Shown piece by piece: positions 24,036-32,061 of a stretch of DNA of 38,906 nucleotides. The notes under the pieces were generated by a model. It saw nothing but the letters and a program-made list of their open reading frames with translations, was not told the DNA's origin and did not search any database. How positions within the stretch are numbered: the stretch's first letter is position 1; every line of letters starts with the position of its first letter. The position numbers were made by a program, and so were the translations under genes. The DNA is taken from positions 1 through 38,906 of the forward strand of contig JANOXJ010000159.1 of the NCBI GenBank assembly GCA_031418455.1. Reading direction: 5' to 3'. This DNA is from JANNVZ01 sp031418455 (GTDB taxonomy: Bacteria > Bacteroidota > Bacteroidia > Flavobacteriales_D > Sanyastnellaceae).

Positions 24036-25805
24036 TCACTTGTATATGTCTTGAACAAGTGCCTGCCAATTCTCCAATATTTTTTTCCTTTTCAGCTTAA
24101 GCGTAGGAGTTATTTCACCATCATTGATAGTAAATACACGTGGCAAAAGTCTGAATTCTTTTATCTGTTCCCAATTGCCAAAGCGTGCATTTATACGCTC
24201 TATTTCCGATAGAATTAATGCATTCACTTTCGGATCTTTTATCAGTTCCTTTTCGTCAGTGGTGGCTATGCCCTGCTTGGCTGCCCATGGTTTAAGTATT
24301 ACAAAATCGGGCACTATAAGGGCAGCAGGAAACTTTTGTCCATCGCCTATTACTATTAATTGCTCTATGTAAAGGCTTTCCTTCATAGCATTTTCCACCA
24401 CTTGTGGTGCTACGTATTTGCCACCACTGGTTTTAAACAGTTCCTTCTTGCGATCGGTAATGCGCAAAAAACCATCTTTTATTTCGCCTATGTCGCCTGT
24501 GTAAAACCAACCATCTTTCAGCACTTCATCGGTCTTATCTTTTTCTTTGTAGTAGCCTATCATTACGTTAGGTCCTTTGCAAAGTATTTCGCCATCCTCG
24601 GCTATTTTCACTTCCACATTTTTTATGGGTTTACCCACGGTGCCTATGCGGTACATAGCTGGTTGGCGCATAGTGTTTACTGAAATTACAGGGCTGGTTT
24701 CCGTTAGTCCATAACCCTCGTACACCTTTATGCCTGCTCCACAAAAGAATGCAGCAAGTCTGCTTTGCAAGGCGGCACTGCCACTGGCTACACCACTTAT
24801 TTCTGTGAGTCCAAGGGCAGTTCTTATTTTAGAAAAAACCAACTTATCTGCTATGGCTAACTTTTGCTCATACCACCATCCATTGGCTCCATCGGGCTGC
24901 CACTGCATCGCCAGGTCGTGTGCCCATTGGAAAATGGATTTTTTTACTCCTGTATTTTCCAAGCCCTTGGCCACTATGCCATCATAAAATTTTTCGAACA
25001 AGCGCGGTACTCCGGTAAAGATATTTGGCTTTGCTACCATTAAATCTTCCTTCACATTATCCATACCCGTTAGGTACACACTTACTCCGTTGTACATGTA
25101 TAGGTAATGCAACATGCGCTCGTATATATGGCAGCAGGGCAAAAAACTAAGTGCTTTGCTATCACCCCTTTTCAAAAAAGGCAAGCGCTCTTCGCAGTCG
25201 CGCGCATTGCTAGCTATGTTGCGATGGTTGAGCATTACACCTTTAGGCAAACCTGTAGTGCCAGAGGTGTATATTATGGTTGCCATATCTTCTTCCATAA
25301 CCTTAGCCGCTATCTGGTCCACATCTGCCTGCGATTTGCCCTCGGCCAAATCGAACAAGGCGCTCCAGTGCTGGCCACCTGCTACTTGCTCAAAGGTGTA
25401 CACTCCTTTAAGCGAAGCCACCTCGTGCTTTATAGCATTTACTTTTTGCAACAACTCATCATTGCTTACAAAACAGTATTTAGATTCTGAATGGTTGAGT
25501 ATATAGTTATAGTCTTGCTCGGTCATAGTGGGATAGATAGGCACATCAATAGCGCCTATTTGCAATATGGCGTTGTCCATAATGTTCCACTCCACCCTGT
25601 TGCCAGCTGTAATAAGCGCAATTTTGTCGCCCGGCTGCACACCCAAAGCCAATAAACCACGGCTGGCTAAATTCATTTTCTCTACAAACTCAGCTGTGGT
25701 GTACGCACGCCACTGGCCTGCCACACGGCTTGTCATCATTACTTGCTGCGGGTAGTGCTGCAGTTGGTAATACGGAAAATCAAATAAACGTTTTGGTTCA
25801 GACAT
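24036..25805 (-). CDS. Long-chain fatty acid-CoA ligase (AMP-forming)
   Basis: The 589-residue protein belongs to the ANL adenylate-forming superfamily, FadD15-like branch. The AMP-binding P-loop TIIYTSGTTGLPKG is at 176-189, and the later motifs YEGYGLTETSPV, GWFYTGDIGEI and ITDRKKELFKTSGGKYVAP are all intact, including the final KTSGGKYVAP segment that carries the C-terminal domain. It activates fatty acids to acyl-CoA via acyl-AMP, probably at the inner membrane face. The frame stays open to 25880, but ATG 25805 starts the family-like MSEPKRLFDFPYYQL. It lies 86 bases after the S4 protein gene on the same strand. Confidence 0.92.
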   Translation of the reverse strand: MSEPKRLFDFPYYQLQHYPQQVMMTSRVAGQWRAYTTAEFVEKMNLASRGLLALGVQPGDKIALITAGNRVEWNIMDNAILQIGAIDVPIYPTMTEQDYNYILNHSESKYCFVSNDELLQKVNAIKHEVASLKGVYTFEQVAGGQHWSALFDLAEGKSQADVDQIAAKVMEEDMATIIYTSGTTGLPKGVMLNHRNIASNARDCEERLPFLKRGDSKALSFLPCCHIYERMLHYLYMYNGVSVYLTGMDNVKEDLMVAKPNIFTGVPRLFEKFYDGIVAKGLENTGVKKSIFQWAHDLAMQWQPDGANGWWYEQKLAIADKLVFSKIRTALGLTEISGVASGSAALQSRLAAFFCGAGIKVYEGYGLTETSPVISVNTMRQPAMYRIGTVGKPIKNVEVKIAEDGEILCKGPNVMIGYYKEKDKTDEVLKDGWFYTGDIGEIKDGFLRITDRKKELFKTSGGKYVAPQVVENAMKESLYIEQLIVIGDGQKFPAALIVPDFVILKPWAAKQGIATTDEKELIKDPKVNALILSEIERINARFGNWEQIKEFRLLPRVFTINDGEITPTLKLKRKKILENWQALVQDIYK

Positions 25806-25891
25806 AAACTTCTTTTTTTTTAGATTGCTGTAAAAATAATAATGTGTTGCTATGTCACACATAGTATCAACTTTTGACAATACATTAATCT

Positions 25892-26272
25892 TTATTCATC
25901 CTCATCATCGGGCAAGAAAAAATCATCCAAATCGCGCCTTTCCTTTTTAGTAGGCCTACCGGTGCCCACATTACGCTCATGTTGCATGCGCAATTTTATT
26001 ATTTCTAATTTCTTTATTTCATCCGCATCAGTCACATCCACCGCATAGGTAGTCACTATCTTGGCTCCTATTCTGCTTGTAGGAAATGCTAGCACCTTCC
26101 ACGAAAAATGTATAGGCCCTTTGCGCACTTTTATAGTATCGTTCAGCTTAACCTCGCGGCTGGCCTTTACCAGCTCATTATTTAGCCACACCTTGTCGGC
26201 CTTGCACTGCGCAGCCGCTATGGTTCTTGTTTTAAAAATTCTAATGCACCACAAAAATTTGTCTATCCTCAT
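25892..26272 (-). CDS. hslR: RNA-binding S4-domain protein, Hsp15 (HslR) type
   Basis: The 126-residue protein starts directly with the S4 domain: MRIDKFLWCIRIFKTRTIAA, CKADKVWLNNELVKASREVK and DTIKVRKGPIHFSWKV. Hsp15-like proteins bind 50S ribosomal subunits carrying stalled nascent chains and help recycle them. The C-terminal end is strongly charged: GRPTKKERRDLDDFF then an acidic tail (LPDDEDE). It is the first gene of the minus-strand run toward crcB and diverges from the amine oxidase gene. Confidence 0.87.
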   Translation of the reverse strand: MRIDKFLWCIRIFKTRTIAAAQCKADKVWLNNELVKASREVKLNDTIKVRKGPIHFSWKVLAFPTSRIGAKIVTTYAVDVTDADEIKKLEIIKLRMQHERNVGTGRPTKKERRDLDDFFLPDDEDE

Positions 26273-26322
26273 GCAAATAATGTTAATCGGGTGAAAGTAA
26301 CTTAATAGTTGTTTCTATTTGC

Positions 26323-26330
26323 TATATTCG
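26323..26330 (+). promoter_or_regulatory. Candidate -7 promoter box (TATATTCG) for the amine oxidase operon
   Basis: TATATTCG matches the recurring TAnnTT(T/C)G pattern and is identical to the box before rpsU. It gives a leader of about 30 bases before the ATG at 26368. Confidence 0.4.
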
Positions 26331-26367
26331 TAATGGCTAAACCGAAATCTAAACTACCCTGTTGTGT

Positions 26368-27732
26368 ATGAATCGTAGAAAGTTCCTCAAACAATCATCG
26401 CTAAGTGTGGCAGGCTTAATTATGCTTCAGCATTTTTTGGCCTCGTGCAAAAAAGACACTGCTTTTGAAGGAAGCAAATACACTGGCAAAGTAACCATAA
26501 TAGGTGCGGGTGTGGCAGGCTTGTATGCAGCATACTTGCTCCACAAACAAGGTGCGGAGGTAGAAATACTGGAAGCATCTGACAGGCATGGAGGCCGAAT
26601 AAAATCACTAAAGGACTATACCGATTTTACTATAGACCTGGGGGCCGAAAAAATAAAAGGAGAGCGCAGCCCATGGTATGATATGGTGCGAGCAGCAGGT
26701 GTCAACTTTGTGGATCAGGAACTGGGCAATCTCTACTACTTCAATGGCACATTAAAAAACGAAACAGAGGCCTTAGAAAATACTTTTTACTTAGAACTGC
26801 GAGCATTGTTAGAAAGCCTAAACCACTATGGTGGCGATGATGTATCTGCCGAACAATGGGGCATAGACGGTGGCCTTAGCGAAAATGTGAGCAATCTTTT
26901 TAATGCATTTATAGGCAATGAGTATGGCACCAACAATGCACGCATAGGTATGGATGGCCTGCACGAAGCCAAAATAAAATGGACCGCTGGTGACAAAGAA
27001 TTTCTGCTAAAAGACAGCGACATACTCTCAATAATAGAAGAACGATTTGCTGAAATACTGGGCAAAATAAAATACAACACTCCGGTGGTGAGCATAGCCT
27101 ATGGTGGTGACAATGTGAATATAGGCGATGCAGCAGGACAGCAGCACAAGGCCGATAAGGTAATAGTAACTGTGCCTATAACAGTGCTTAAAAGAAACGA
27201 TATATTGTTTGTGCCATCGCTGGGAAGTGCTAAAACAGAAGCTTTCCAAAAAATAGGTATGGACTATGGAATGAAAATAATACTGCGTTTTGACCAACGC
27301 CTTTGGGCCGACAATACGCGCAGCATATATGGCAACGGACTGGTGCCTGAGTTTATAGCCAGTGGTGCCGGTGGCCGCGGTACCGACAACATTCTTACGG
27401 CCTACGTAAACGGTGCCAATGCCGAAACTCTTGCTTTGTTAGGCGATGAAATGATACCTGAAATACTTTCTGAACTAGACGGGATATTGGGCGATGTAAC
27501 TCCACACTACGTGGACCACTACATACAAGACTGGGGTGCGGAACCATATATAAGCGGCACCTGCTCCTACCCCTTGCCCGGTATAGATAATGCGCGCAAC
27601 ATTATAGCCGAAAGTATAGACCAAAAAGTATACTTTGCAGGTGAAGCAACCCATACAGGAGGCCACTTTGCCACTGTGCATGGCGCTATGGAAACAGGCC
27701 TTAGAGCAGTAACCGAAATTCTAGGGCAATGA
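26368..27732 (+). CDS. Flavin monoamine oxidase-family protein, Tat-exported lipoprotein
   Basis: The 454-residue enzyme has a twin-arginine signal (MNRRKFLKQSSLSVAGL) with a lipobox ending at Cys27 (HFLASC-KKD), so it is predicted to be exported folded with its cofactor and then lipid-anchored. The FAD-binding Rossmann motif VTIIGAGVAGLYAAYLL starts near residue 41 and continues to ILEASDRHGGR. The C-terminal VYFAGEATHTGGHFATVHGA segment binds FAD as in amine oxidases. Substrate is unknown; amines or amino acids are the likely class. The ATG at 26368 lies at the exact start of the RR signal. It overlaps the next gene by ATGA. Confidence 0.9.
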   Translation: MNRRKFLKQSSLSVAGLIMLQHFLASCKKDTAFEGSKYTGKVTIIGAGVAGLYAAYLLHKQGAEVEILEASDRHGGRIKSLKDYTDFTIDLGAEKIKGERSPWYDMVRAAGVNFVDQELGNLYYFNGTLKNETEALENTFYLELRALLESLNHYGGDDVSAEQWGIDGGLSENVSNLFNAFIGNEYGTNNARIGMDGLHEAKIKWTAGDKEFLLKDSDILSIIEERFAEILGKIKYNTPVVSIAYGGDNVNIGDAAGQQHKADKVIVTVPITVLKRNDILFVPSLGSAKTEAFQKIGMDYGMKIILRFDQRLWADNTRSIYGNGLVPEFIASGAGGRGTDNILTAYVNGANAETLALLGDEMIPEILSELDGILGDVTPHYVDHYIQDWGAEPYISGTCSYPLPGIDNARNIIAESIDQKVYFAGEATHTGGHFATVHGAMETGLRAVTEILGQ

Positions 27733-28526
27733 TGAAAACAACATTACAACAACATACAAAATACGCTGTATTGCTCCGTGTAAGCATTGTGCTATTAGCA
27801 GCAAGCATGCTATGTGCAAATACTGCAAATGCACAACTTACAGGACAAGCTCTAGGTTGCTACATACAAAGCAACGACCTGGACCGCATAGTGCAGACCT
27901 ACAATTTTTCCAGAGAGTGGCAGGAGGATAAGCTAACACCACTTACCTATGGCTATGGTGGAAACCTTGGGTGGAACGTTATGATCCACAAAGCGCGGCA
28001 ACTGCATATGGTGGCGCAGCTAGGTTACATGCGTTTTAGTAGTCATTCTTCTAATTTTGGTCAAGAGAATTTAATTGGATTTCAGCGCTTTTCATTGGCT
28101 GCCAATTTTCGTTTTCACCCAAAGGCTATTGTCAAAGGCATACAAGTGTCTGGCCCTCTTGGGCCGCGTTGGTTCTTAACTCTTGGGCCAGAGCTGGCCA
28201 TGTATTTTCCTTATGTAAGGGTGAATGGTAGTGCACTGGTGTGGGACGACAACAAACCTTATGCACCGCATAGAACATCTATGTGCCTTTCGTTTGGTAC
28301 AGGCTATCATTTATTCAATGTAGGTAAATTGATTTTTACTTTTGAAATAGCCGCCACGTGGGCACCCTATATGGAACTGGCAGATTTTGCAGAAGCTGTA
28401 AACGGACACAACGTGACGGGGCTGCGCAACGATGCTAAAAATGTGACCATATTTAATGCAGGCCTGCGATTATCTTGGGTAAAATCTAAACTGAACTGGT
28501 GGAGCCACCCAGGGAAGCAGAAGTAA
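27729..28526 (+). CDS. Exported protein, probably an outer-membrane beta-barrel; function unknown
   Basis: The 265-residue protein has a signal peptide (hydrophobic YAVLLRVSIVLLAASMLC, then ANTANAQ). The mature part shows regular aromatic-rich strands: GYGGNLGWNVMIHKA, LHMVAQLGYMRFSSH, FQRFSLAANFRFHP, RWFLTLGPELAMYFPYVRV and MCLSFGTGYHLF, ending NAGLRLSWVKSKLNWW. This is a typical layout for a porin-like or OmpA-beta-barrel-like protein. Its first ATG overlaps the amine oxidase stop (ATGA), so the two are translationally coupled and may act together at the cell envelope. Barrel prediction is inference. No family recognised. Confidence 0.7.
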   Translation: MMKTTLQQHTKYAVLLRVSIVLLAASMLCANTANAQLTGQALGCYIQSNDLDRIVQTYNFSREWQEDKLTPLTYGYGGNLGWNVMIHKARQLHMVAQLGYMRFSSHSSNFGQENLIGFQRFSLAANFRFHPKAIVKGIQVSGPLGPRWFLTLGPELAMYFPYVRVNGSALVWDDNKPYAPHRTSMCLSFGTGYHLFNVGKLIFTFEIAATWAPYMELADFAEAVNGHNVTGLRNDAKNVTIFNAGLRLSWVKSKLNWWSHPGKQK

Positions 28527-28680
28527 TCATGAAGCCAATAAAGCATGTGCACTTTCGCTAAATCTGATGTTGAGCGAAGGAGTCGACAATGCATTAATCT
28601 AATCAGTAAGAAACAAGGCATTAAGTCCTTAAATAATTGACAAAAAGGATTTTTTTGCAAATACTACCTCTTATCTTACC

Positions 28681-28688
28681 TATATTCG
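28681..28688 (+). promoter_or_regulatory. Candidate -7 promoter box (TATATTCG) for rpsU
   Basis: TATATTCG, followed by CG, matches the recurring TAnnTT(T/C)G pattern. A T-run ending in TTG at 28655-28657 lies 23 bases upstream and could serve as the -33 region. It gives a leader of about 30 bases that contains the Shine-Dalgarno sequence. Confidence 0.45.
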
Positions 28689-28701
28689 CGCTCCCAAAAT
28701 T

Positions 28702-28710
28702 AAAGGAGGT
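28702..28710 (+). promoter_or_regulatory. Strong Shine-Dalgarno sequence of rpsU
   Basis: AAAGGAGGT is complementary to the 3' end of 16S rRNA over its whole length, ending 9 bases before the ATG at 28720. Genes in this window otherwise lack such sequences. In Bacteroidota the anti-Shine-Dalgarno of the ribosome is normally masked with the help of bS21, and rpsU itself keeps a strong site; this fits autoregulation of bS21 by its own shortage (established in Flavobacterium; applied here by inference). Confidence 0.85.
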
Positions 28711-28719
28711 ATATCCACT

Positions 28720-28914
28720 ATGTTGATCATTCCAGTAAAAGAAGGCGAAAGCATTGACAGAGCGCTTAAAAAATTCAAAAAGAAATTTGAAAAAACAGGC
28801 GTTGTAAAACAACTTCGTGCGCGTCAGGCATATGAAAAAAGTAGCGTTACAAGACGCACTGAAATCAAAAAAGCGACCTACATCGCTAACCTAAAGCGTT
28901 CAGAAGAAGCGTAA
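28720..28914 (+). CDS. rpsU: Ribosomal protein bS21
   Basis: The 64-residue protein has the standard bS21 pattern: MLIIPVKEGESIDRALKKFK, KKFEKTGVVKQLRARQAYEK, then basic residues. It binds the platform of the 30S subunit near the 3' end of 16S rRNA. Its unusually strong Shine-Dalgarno is described separately. It is followed by an intrinsic terminator and then the recombinase and hpf genes, an order found in many Bacteroidota. The 190 bases upstream hold only a weak hairpin with a T run (near 28626-28657) that may end the previous operon. Confidence 0.95.
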   Translation: MLIIPVKEGESIDRALKKFKKKFEKTGVVKQLRARQAYEKSSVTRRTEIKKATYIANLKRSEEA

Positions 28915-28940
28915 GAACACGCCTCTGTTCACAATATTCA

Positions 28941-28979
28941 GGGTGAAGTCTCGGTTATACCGAAGATTTCACCCTTTTT
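28941..28979 (+). terminator. Intrinsic terminator between rpsU and the recombinase gene
   Basis: Arms GGGTGAAGTCTCGG and CCGAAGATTTCACCC pair with a bulge and one weak pair around TTATA, followed by TTTTT. The T run ends only a few bases before the recombinase start codon, so the terminator controls read-through into that gene. Confidence 0.75.
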
Positions 28980-28985
28980 GCTTTG

Positions 28986-29873
28986 GTGCAATTTCAACCC
29001 TTCTACATATACCTGCTTACCGAAAAAAGGTGCTCGCCACACACGCTAGAGGCGTATAGAAACGACCTGGAGCAATTTGCCGCATACACCAGCCATACCT
29101 ACGCTATAGAGCATGCACAGGAGGTAAAACAAACCATAGTGCGCTCGTGGCTAGCCCACTTGCTAGATGAGCAGTATGAGGTAAGCTCGGTGCACCGCAA
29201 GCTTTCATCTTTGCGCGCGTGGTTTCGATTTTTGCTTAAAACCAACCAGGCCACCGAAAATCCGGTGCGTGGCATACCCAAGCCTAAAAAACCTAAAAGA
29301 TTGCCCGTGTTTGTGGAAGAAAGTGCCACCAGCAAAATTTATGGCCGCAAAATTGACACGACCAACTTTGCCATGGTGCGCGAACAACTTATAATGAAAC
29401 TACTATACGAAACAGGCATAAGGCAAAGCGAACTGCTGAACCTGAAGAATGATGATGTGGACCCTTCATTAAGACAAATAAAGGTGCTGGGCAAACGCAA
29501 CAAAATGAGGTATGTACCCATAGGCAAAGAACTAATTGAGGAAATACAGGCCTACCAAGCCCTTCGCCATAATCTTTTTACTAAAAATGAAACATCGCAC
29601 CTGCTTATTACGGATAAAGGTATAAAAATATCTAAAAACTTTTTGTATTGCACAGTTACTAGCTACCTTTCGCTTGTAACTACCGTGAGGAGAAAGAGCC
29701 CACACATATTAAGACACACCTTTGCTACACATATGCTAAATAACGGAGCCGACCTTAATGTAATAAAAGAAATACTAGGCCACAGCAGCTTAGCCGCCAC
29801 ACAGGTGTACACCCACAACTCTATTGAAAAGCTTAAGGGAATCCACACAAGGATGCACCCTAGAAATAAATAA
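28986..29873 (+). CDS. Tyrosine recombinase of the XerC/XerD type
   Basis: The protein is about 295 residues with the normal Xer two-domain layout: N-terminal core-binding domain (about 1-100, YLLTEKRCSPHTLEAYRNDL) and catalytic domain. The catalytic set is complete: Arg147 in ETGIRQSELL, Lys171 in VLGKRN, His241 and Arg244 in HILRHTFATHML, His267 in LGHSS, nucleophile Tyr276 in QVYTH (numbering one residue longer if TTG 28983 is used). There is no ATG; GTG 28986 is preferred, TTG 28983 is the alternative. Xer proteins resolve chromosome dimers at dif sites; the window has no dif-like site that I could confirm. It may instead be the second XerC paralogue of the Bacteroidota rpsU locus. Confidence 0.9.
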   Translation: MQFQPFYIYLLTEKRCSPHTLEAYRNDLEQFAAYTSHTYAIEHAQEVKQTIVRSWLAHLLDEQYEVSSVHRKLSSLRAWFRFLLKTNQATENPVRGIPKPKKPKRLPVFVEESATSKIYGRKIDTTNFAMVREQLIMKLLYETGIRQSELLNLKNDDVDPSLRQIKVLGKRNKMRYVPIGKELIEEIQAYQALRHNLFTKNETSHLLITDKGIKISKNFLYCTVTSYLSLVTTVRRKSPHILRHTFATHMLNNGADLNVIKEILGHSSLAATQVYTHNSIEKLKGIHTRMHPRNK

Positions 29874-29903
29874 TGTATAAACCCTTTAATAATTTGTCGC
29901 CAT

Positions 29904-30191
29904 ATGCAAGTACAAGTTCAGAGCATCCACTTCGATGCAGACACTAAACTAATCAGTTTTGTAGAAGAAAAAATCGGTAAACTAACTCAATTTCACGACA
30001 GCATAATTAATAGTCAGGTTTTCCTAAGGCTAGATAAAAGCGATGTTCAGGAAAATAAAATAGCAGAAATAAAAATTTCGGTTCCGGGCAAAGACATGTT
30101 TGCCAGCAAACAGTGCAAAAGCTTTGAAGAAGCCACTGACAGTGCAATAGACGCCTTGCGCAAACAAATAACCAAACACAAAGAAAAATAA
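29904..30191 (+). CDS. hpf: Ribosome hibernation-promoting factor, short form (HPF/RaiA family)
   Basis: The 95-residue protein has the HPF/YfiA fold pattern: MQVQVQSIHFDADTKLISFV, EEKIGKLTQFHDSI, VFLRLDKSD and a helical end with the basic LRKQITKHKEK. It is the short form, lacking the C-terminal dimerisation domain of long HPF, so it would bind the 30S decoding site and silence ribosomes without itself making 100S dimers. It follows the recombinase by 30 bases and closes the rpsU-xer-hpf cluster, with a terminator after it. Confidence 0.88.
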   Translation: MQVQVQSIHFDADTKLISFVEEKIGKLTQFHDSIINSQVFLRLDKSDVQENKIAEIKISVPGKDMFASKQCKSFEEATDSAIDALRKQITKHKEK

Positions 30192-30216
30192 TAAACCGCA
30201 TAAATAATTCATTTAT

Positions 30217-30258
30217 AAAAATCCCGCCAAGTGAAAAACTTAGGCGGGATTTTTTTTT
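30217..30258 (+). terminator. Intrinsic terminator after hpf
   Basis: Arms AAATCCCGCCAAGT and ACTTAGGCGGGATTT pair (one bulged T) around GAAAA, followed by a long T run. This is among the strongest terminators in the window. Confidence 0.85.
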
Positions 30259-30320
30259 GTAATGCATTTTTGTGCACTTACAACACTGCCCAGTGTGGCA
30301 GTAATAAAATTCTTCTTTTT

Positions 30321-30719
30321 ATGCCCAACAAAACATTTTTTACCACTGCCTGTCTCCTCTTGGCTTTAGCAGTTGTTTTTGGCGCCTTTGGTGCTCATGC
30401 CCTTAAAACCAGGCTAGAACCTAACTCGCTGCAAGCATGGCACACTGCGGTGCAGTACCATTTTTTGCATGCCTTAGGCATACTTATTCTTGCTGCTGTA
30501 GCGGCTAATAACCATTTGAACAGTAGCAGATTGATGTGGGCTATGCGCCTGCTGCTTGGCGGTATAGTGCTTTTTAGTGGTTCGCTCTATGTGCTAAGCA
30601 CTATGAGCTTGTGGCAAGGCCAGTGGAATTGGCTAGGTCCCATTACACCCATTGGCGGGCTATTGTTTGTGGCAGGCTGGGTTATAGCTGCTTTCTCTTT
30701 CAAAAAAATAGCTCAATAA
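30321..30719 (+). CDS. DUF423 family small membrane protein (YgdD-like)
   Basis: The 132-residue protein has four hydrophobic helices and the DUF423 signature at the N-terminus: LALAVVFGAFGAHALKTRL, then WHTAVQYHFLHALGIL, LLLGGIVLFSGSLYVLS and ITPIGGLLFVAGW. The family is conserved across bacteria, sits in the inner membrane, and has no established role. ATG 30321 is chosen because the N-terminal helix follows directly. It converges on the SiaC-like gene with a bidirectional terminator between. Confidence 0.9.
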   Translation: MPNKTFFTTACLLLALAVVFGAFGAHALKTRLEPNSLQAWHTAVQYHFLHALGILILAAVAANNHLNSSRLMWAMRLLLGGIVLFSGSLYVLSTMSLWQGQWNWLGPITPIGGLLFVAGWVIAAFSFKKIAQ

Positions 30720-30723
30720 AAAA

Positions 30724-30748
30724 AAGCGGTGGAAAATTTCCACCGCTT
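30724..30748. terminator. Bidirectional terminator between convergent genes
   Basis: A perfect 12-bp inverted repeat AAGCGGTGGAAA / TTTCCACCGCTT with one base between starts five bases after the DUF423 stop. A-rich sequence precedes it, giving a T run on the minus strand, so it suits the SiaC-like gene too. Confidence 0.75.
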
Positions 30749-30784
30749 AACTATTCTGTATTTATAAAAACCGATTGCAAAGAC

Positions 30785-31171
30785 TTAGCCTTCAGCGCTC
30801 AGCTCTTCTACTTCTATCATTTTGAAAGGAACGCTTATGATGGCTTCGTAATCTTCGCCAGCCTCCAGCATATCCTCATCGTCTTGCTCATAATACCAAT
30901 GTATGGTTACCTTGCCTGAAATACCCTCAAGGCGCTTAAACAAGTCTAGCAGGCATTTACTGCTGCTGGTATTAAAATATTCAAGTTGAATATGCAAATT
31001 AGTTTCAGCCGCAGGGCCTTTTGTATAAGCTTCCATCCAATCTATGAGCGGCTTATAAAATTCAAGTGAATTTTCCGGAATGCTTCTGCCTTTAAGCTCC
31101 AATTTGCCTTCAGCAGCAAAAGTTACAGAAGGTGTCTTCTTGGTTGAAGCCATTTTAATTTCGTTCATCAT
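30785..31171 (-). CDS. SiaC-family regulatory phosphoprotein (DUF1987)
   Basis: The 128-residue protein matches DUF1987/SiaC: KTPSVTFAAEGKLELKGRSI, PENSLEFYKPLIDWMEAY, LHIQLEYFNTSSSKCLLDLF and VTIHWYYEQDDEDMLEAGED. In Pseudomonas aeruginosa SiaC is switched by phosphorylation on a threonine in the YFNTSS region by the kinase SiaB, reversed by the phosphatase SiaA, and controls a diguanylate cyclase. The Thr-Ser-Ser is retained here. No siaA or siaB homologue lies in this window, so the partner is unknown; Bacteroidota often carry SiaC alone or with other kinases. Either of the first two ATGs could start it. Confidence 0.87.
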   Translation of the reverse strand: MMNEIKMASTKKTPSVTFAAEGKLELKGRSIPENSLEFYKPLIDWMEAYTKGPAAETNLHIQLEYFNTSSSKCLLDLFKRLEGISGKVTIHWYYEQDDEDMLEAGEDYEAIISVPFKMIEVEELSAEG

Positions 31172-31282
31172 TAAGAAAAATTATAGTGTGGAGTTAAAGT
31201 TTAAAACTGCTTACAATAATGGGGCGATGGTTATATATTAAGACATATAGCATGTATCAAGTTTTAACTATGCATACGTTTA

Positions 31283-31290
31283 TATCTTCG
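31283..31290 (+). promoter_or_regulatory. Candidate -7 promoter box (TATCTTCG) for the methyltransferase-ZIP pair
   Basis: TATCTTCG, followed by CG, matches TAnnTT(T/C)G and lies 27 bases before the ATG at 31318. Confidence 0.4.
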
Positions 31291-31317
31291 CGTCCTTATA
31301 AAACAAAATAAAACAGC

Positions 31318-32061
31318 ATGTTTAACGGAGAAAACAACGAGTGGTTTCAAACTTGGTTTGATTCTCCTTATTATCATGCATTATATGAGCACCGCAACGA
31401 AGAAGAGGCTGCGGAATTTCTTTCCAATTTGCTCAACTTTTTGCAACTGGATAAGGATGCCAAACTTCTGGATTTGGCCTGTGGCAAAGGAAGGCATAGC
31501 CTGTTTCTGAACCAAAAAGGTTTTGATGTAACTGGTGTAGACCTGTCAGCCGAGAGTATAAGATATGCCCTGCAATTTGCTAATAGCAGGCTGCACTTTG
31601 AGGTGCAGGATATGCGTACATTCAGCATGCACAAACATTTTGATTGTGTGCTCAACCTTTTTACCAGTTTTGGATATTTTGATAAAGAAGAAGACAACCA
31701 TAGCGTATTAAAAGCAATTTGTAAGCACCTTTCTGCAGGTGGTGTTTTTGTGCTAGACTATTTTAATATGAATCAGGTGTGCAAAGGCCAAACATCGGTA
31801 ATAGAAAAAAATGCTCGTGGCTATCATTTCAAAATTAGCAAGCGCATAGAAGGTGGACGTGTGTTTAAAGACATACAAGTAACTGAGGGAGAAAAGACGA
31901 TGCACTTTACAGAACAGGTGCAATTGTTTGATGCTTCAACATTATATAGCATGTTGGCCCTTTGCGGATTGCATCCTATTGCTACATTTGGCAACTATAA
32001 TTTGCAACCATTCCAAGCCGATACGTCAGACAGGCTTATTATTATTTCGAGGAAAGTATGA
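31318..32061 (+). CDS. SAM-dependent methyltransferase (class I)
   Basis: The 247-residue protein has the Rossmann-type SAM site LLDLACGKGRHSLFLNQKGF (about 44-63), then the acidic residue in VTGVDLSAESI, a motif II region FDCVLNLFTSFGYFD, and a motif III-like LSAGGVFVLDYFNM. The N-terminal EWFQTWFDSPYYHALYEHRN is common in a Bacteroidota family of such enzymes. Substrate cannot be deduced. The stop overlaps the ZIP transporter start by ATGA, implying coupled translation. Confidence 0.85.
   Translation: MFNGENNEWFQTWFDSPYYHALYEHRNEEEAAEFLSNLLNFLQLDKDAKLLDLACGKGRHSLFLNQKGFDVTGVDLSAESIRYALQFANSRLHFEVQDMRTFSMHKHFDCVLNLFTSFGYFDKEEDNHSVLKAICKHLSAGGVFVLDYFNMNQVCKGQTSVIEKNARGYHFKISKRIEGGRVFKDIQVTEGEKTMHFTEQVQLFDASTLYSMLALCGLHPIATFGNYNLQPFQADTSDRLIIISRKV

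Noticed and set aside
24015..25760. Plus-strand frames opposite the acyl-CoA ligase (such as 25107-25490 and 25114-25506)
   Set aside because: They lie wholly opposite a well-supported gene and overlap each other in different frames.
28986..29873. Recombinase as a sign of an integrative element or phase-variable invertible region
   Set aside because: It lies in the standard rpsU-xer-hpf context, and I found no flanking inverted sites or cargo genes.
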